Shown here one piece after another: positions 5,801 to 6,330 of a stretch of 6,330 bases of DNA. Location of the stretch: contig JAOZRQ010000407.1 of the NCBI GenBank assembly GCA_029940115.1, positions 1 to 6,330 of the forward strand. The letters are read 5' to 3'. This DNA comes from Desulfobacterales bacterium. Lineage in GTDB: Bacteria; Desulfobacterota; Desulfobacteria; Desulfobacterales; 4be13. A program made the translations under genes and the position numbers. Numbering within the stretch: the stretch's first letter is position 1; every line of letters starts with the position of its first letter. The notes under the pieces were generated by a model. It did no database searches. It saw only the letters and a program-made list of their open reading frames with translations, and was not told the origin of the DNA.

Positions 5801-6330
5801 GATGCCACATTGCCGCCCGAGGATGCGGCCGTGGCAGTGATGCCGGTCACGGAGGTGGTGCTGATGGTGGGGGGGAAGACGGCTGATCCGTCATAGTGAA
5901 GGATCGTGCCGCCATTCCCCATGACAAAGACATCGGACCCGGAACTTCCCCACACGGGATAAAAGGCCTCTCCGGACCCGGAAGTCATGGCGGACCAGGC
6001 AGATCCGTTATAATGCAGGATCGTGCCTAAATGCCCCGCGACAAAGACATCGGACCCGGAAGTTCCCCACACGCCTCTGAGGTTGGATGAGGTCCCGGAG
6101 CTCATGGCGGACCAGTCAGATCCGTTGTAATGCAGGATCGTGCCTGAATTCCCCACGGCAAAGACATCGGACCCGGAACTTCCCCAAACGGGAACGAGGC
6201 TTACTGAGGTACCGGAGATCATGGCGGACCAGGCAGATCCGTTGTAATGCACGATCGTGCCTGAATTCCCCACGGCAAAGACATCGGACCCGGAACTTCC
6301 CCACACACCCTCGAGGTGTTCTGAGGTCCC
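2884..6330 (-). CDS. Large multidomain secreted protein: WGSSGSDVF repeats, FN3-like, Ig/cadherin-like repeats, cohesin-like and dockerin modules (5' partial)
   Basis: The frame is open from the right edge to a TGA at 2884-2886. A GTG at 6304-6306 could be taken as a start, but it is the Val of a repeat (GVWGSSG) and the frame continues upstream, so the gene is 5'-partial and any signal peptide lies outside. Numbering from that GTG (1140 residues): 39-residue WGSSGSDVF repeats 2-142, probably a beta-propeller-like array; fibronectin-III-like 145-242 (Cys181, 194, 230) and 243-356; Gly/Ala/Pro-rich linker 357-386; four Ig/cadherin-like repeats 387-775, the first three ending PVDD or AVDD; CnaB/carboxypeptidase-regulatory-like domain 776-832; degenerate dockerin-like stretch about 840-941, ending GDLSGNW; cohesin-like beta domain about 953-1065; EF-hand/dockerin loop 1106-1117 (DLNGDGRIGIGD). 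No enzymatic motif, LPXTG or membrane anchor is visible. A role in surface adhesion or extracellular protein assembly is inferred. The protein is near-certain; its function is unknown. Confidence 0.9.
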   Translation of the reverse strand, partial: GTSEHLEGVWGSSGSDVFAVGNSGTIVHYNGSAWSAMISGTSVSLVPVWGSSGSDVFAVGNSGTILHYNGSDWSAMSSGTSSNLRGVWGTSGSDVFVAGHLGTILHYNGSAWSAMTSGSGEAFYPVWGSSGSDVFVMGNGGTILHYDGSAVFPPTISTTSVTGITATAASSGGNVASDWGAAVTARGVCHDTSATPDTGDTCTTDGTGTGSFASSVTGLTSGQTYYLRAYATNSEGTCYGSEFTFVTEPSSQASGVNFTSPAVTSLTVNWTRGNGDGCIVLMRSGGTVNTDPADGTTYTADSVFGVGDEVGTGNYVVYQGNGASVTVTRLEAETIHHIAVYEFNGSAGTENYTTPGASGSRSTLAAGEPGTPAGAGQFTGTVTEFGDLTGADHAPAATNPLADVTVSEDTASTEINLGGIFTDFDDDSAVIVKSLVSNSNSWLMGATVSGDILTLYFGENRNGEATLVIRGTMNGKTADDEFVVTVNPVDDAPVLANEIADITADEDGDPSEISLAGMFTDIDSEVSAIAVSVSANTEPSLVTATVTDSILTLEYQPDQNGEATITVRGTSDGKTAEDEFLVTVNAVDDAPEVVSVIADVTADEDAAPSAISLGSVFTDTDSDVSAIVKTVLTNTAPGLLSANITGNTLTLEYQPDQHGEAMITVRGTSDGKTADTAFTVTVNPVDDLPHCVGEVQPVRAAWDDPDTAVDLAELFGDADNTAAEMTWAAESGDPALVAATVAGSFLTLAYQEGQTGETAVTVTVTSDGETASCEIPVTVVLPGYTVSGKVTYHGSGIPVPGTIMTVEGSTVSYTVTADGAGVYSFTNIPEGENVVITPFREEVPTPEILSATDASVIEDIVFGDIEPSDVETGTADVTRNGTVGSMDASRLVRFSTGLVTVMSTSPEVIPDALWVFGPASAALTVISDTDDLNFVAAMPGDLSGNWTPDSGRRSVRESGRVTEITVFPGEYLIVPVILSQESLIRGIDIVAEFDEDVLDAADVTLADGILENEDYQLVRNMNNDGTVLLAIYARSQKVTGSGTLVTLNFDVVGRVPGTSLLTLTKFRCNEIPVSDGDDDYRDDAPLSGGFLMNGDISQTLDVTVESGYDSADCDLNGDGRIGIGDAIQALQQGCPEAAIRALQSLTGR
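4270..5148 (-). repeat. Three 291-294-bp Ig/cadherin-like coding repeats, with a diverged fourth following
   Basis: The units are about 4858-5148, 4564-4857 and 4270-4563, encoding 97-98 residues each. Shared features are an (I/L)AD(V/I)T.(S/D)ED opening, an FTD.D segment, TLEYQPDQ-GEA in units two and three, G.(S/M)(D/N)GKTA, and a terminal VDD. A fourth, more diverged copy lies at 3982-4269 (SDGETA, TVTVTVTSD). The plus-strand stretches starting at 4321 and 4615 match almost base for base at a 294-bp offset, so at least units two and three arose by intragenic duplication. Confidence 0.85.
5881..6330 (-). repeat. 117-bp tandem coding repeats (39-aa WGSSGSDVF units)
   Basis: The units occupy 6187-6303, 6070-6186 and 5953-6069, with a shortened fourth at about 5881-5952; a further unit enters from the right edge. 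Each encodes WGSSGSDVFAVGNSGTI, then LHYNGS, W, M and SGTS at fixed spacing. Positions 6136-6186 and 6253-6303 are identical over 51 bp, pointing to recent duplication or gene conversion. The GTILHYNGS pattern resembles propeller-blade repeats seen in large delta-proteobacterial proteins; the fold is inferred. Confidence 0.85.

Noticed and set aside
6304..6306. GTG as the true start of the large gene
   Set aside because: It lies inside a GVWGSSG repeat; the frame and the repeat pattern continue upstream to the window edge, and there is no signal peptide after it.

Overview
The window holds two modular secreted-protein genes on the minus strand, plus repeat DNA at the left edge and in the gap between them. 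Nothing on the plus strand looks like a gene. The DNA is GC-rich by eye. The domain mix is: WGSSGSDVF-type 39-residue repeats, fibronectin-III-like modules, cadherin-like repeats, a cohesin-like domain and dockerin-type calcium loops. This mix is common in large extracellular proteins of sulfate-reducing Desulfobacterota (Desulfonema-like bacteria and relatives). That assignment is inferred from protein style only; no housekeeping or RNA gene is present to confirm it.

Layout, right to left (direction of transcription). From 6330 to 2884 runs one long open frame that enters from beyond the right edge. In order it encodes four copies of a 39-residue WGSSGSDVF repeat (the last partial), two fibronectin-III-like modules, four roughly 98-residue Ig/cadherin-like repeats, a CnaB/carboxypeptidase-regulatory-like beta domain, a degenerate dockerin-like stretch, a cohesin-like domain and a C-terminal single EF-hand dockerin motif. 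From about 2880 to 2730 lies a dense cluster of short hairpins and direct repeats. From 2797 to 345 runs a cadherin-repeat array. It lacks a credible start, is broken by a single-base frameshift near 955, and stops abruptly in mid-repeat at 345. Positions 344 to 206 hold no recognisable gene. Positions 205 to 1 hold a tandem array of alternating 37- and 38-bp units, each able to form a hairpin.

The long gene looks intact within the window and probably encodes a surface or secreted adhesion or scaffold-like protein. The cadherin array looks like a decayed or truncated gene. Its 5' boundary, its internal frameshift and its 3' boundary all fall at the same point of the roughly 98-residue repeat unit, which is the most intriguing structural observation here. 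The left-edge array is unusual because the 37+38 alternation gives a 75-bp period that keeps one minus-strand frame open. I see no convincing new enzyme or defence system; the interest lies in repeat architecture and gene breakage.
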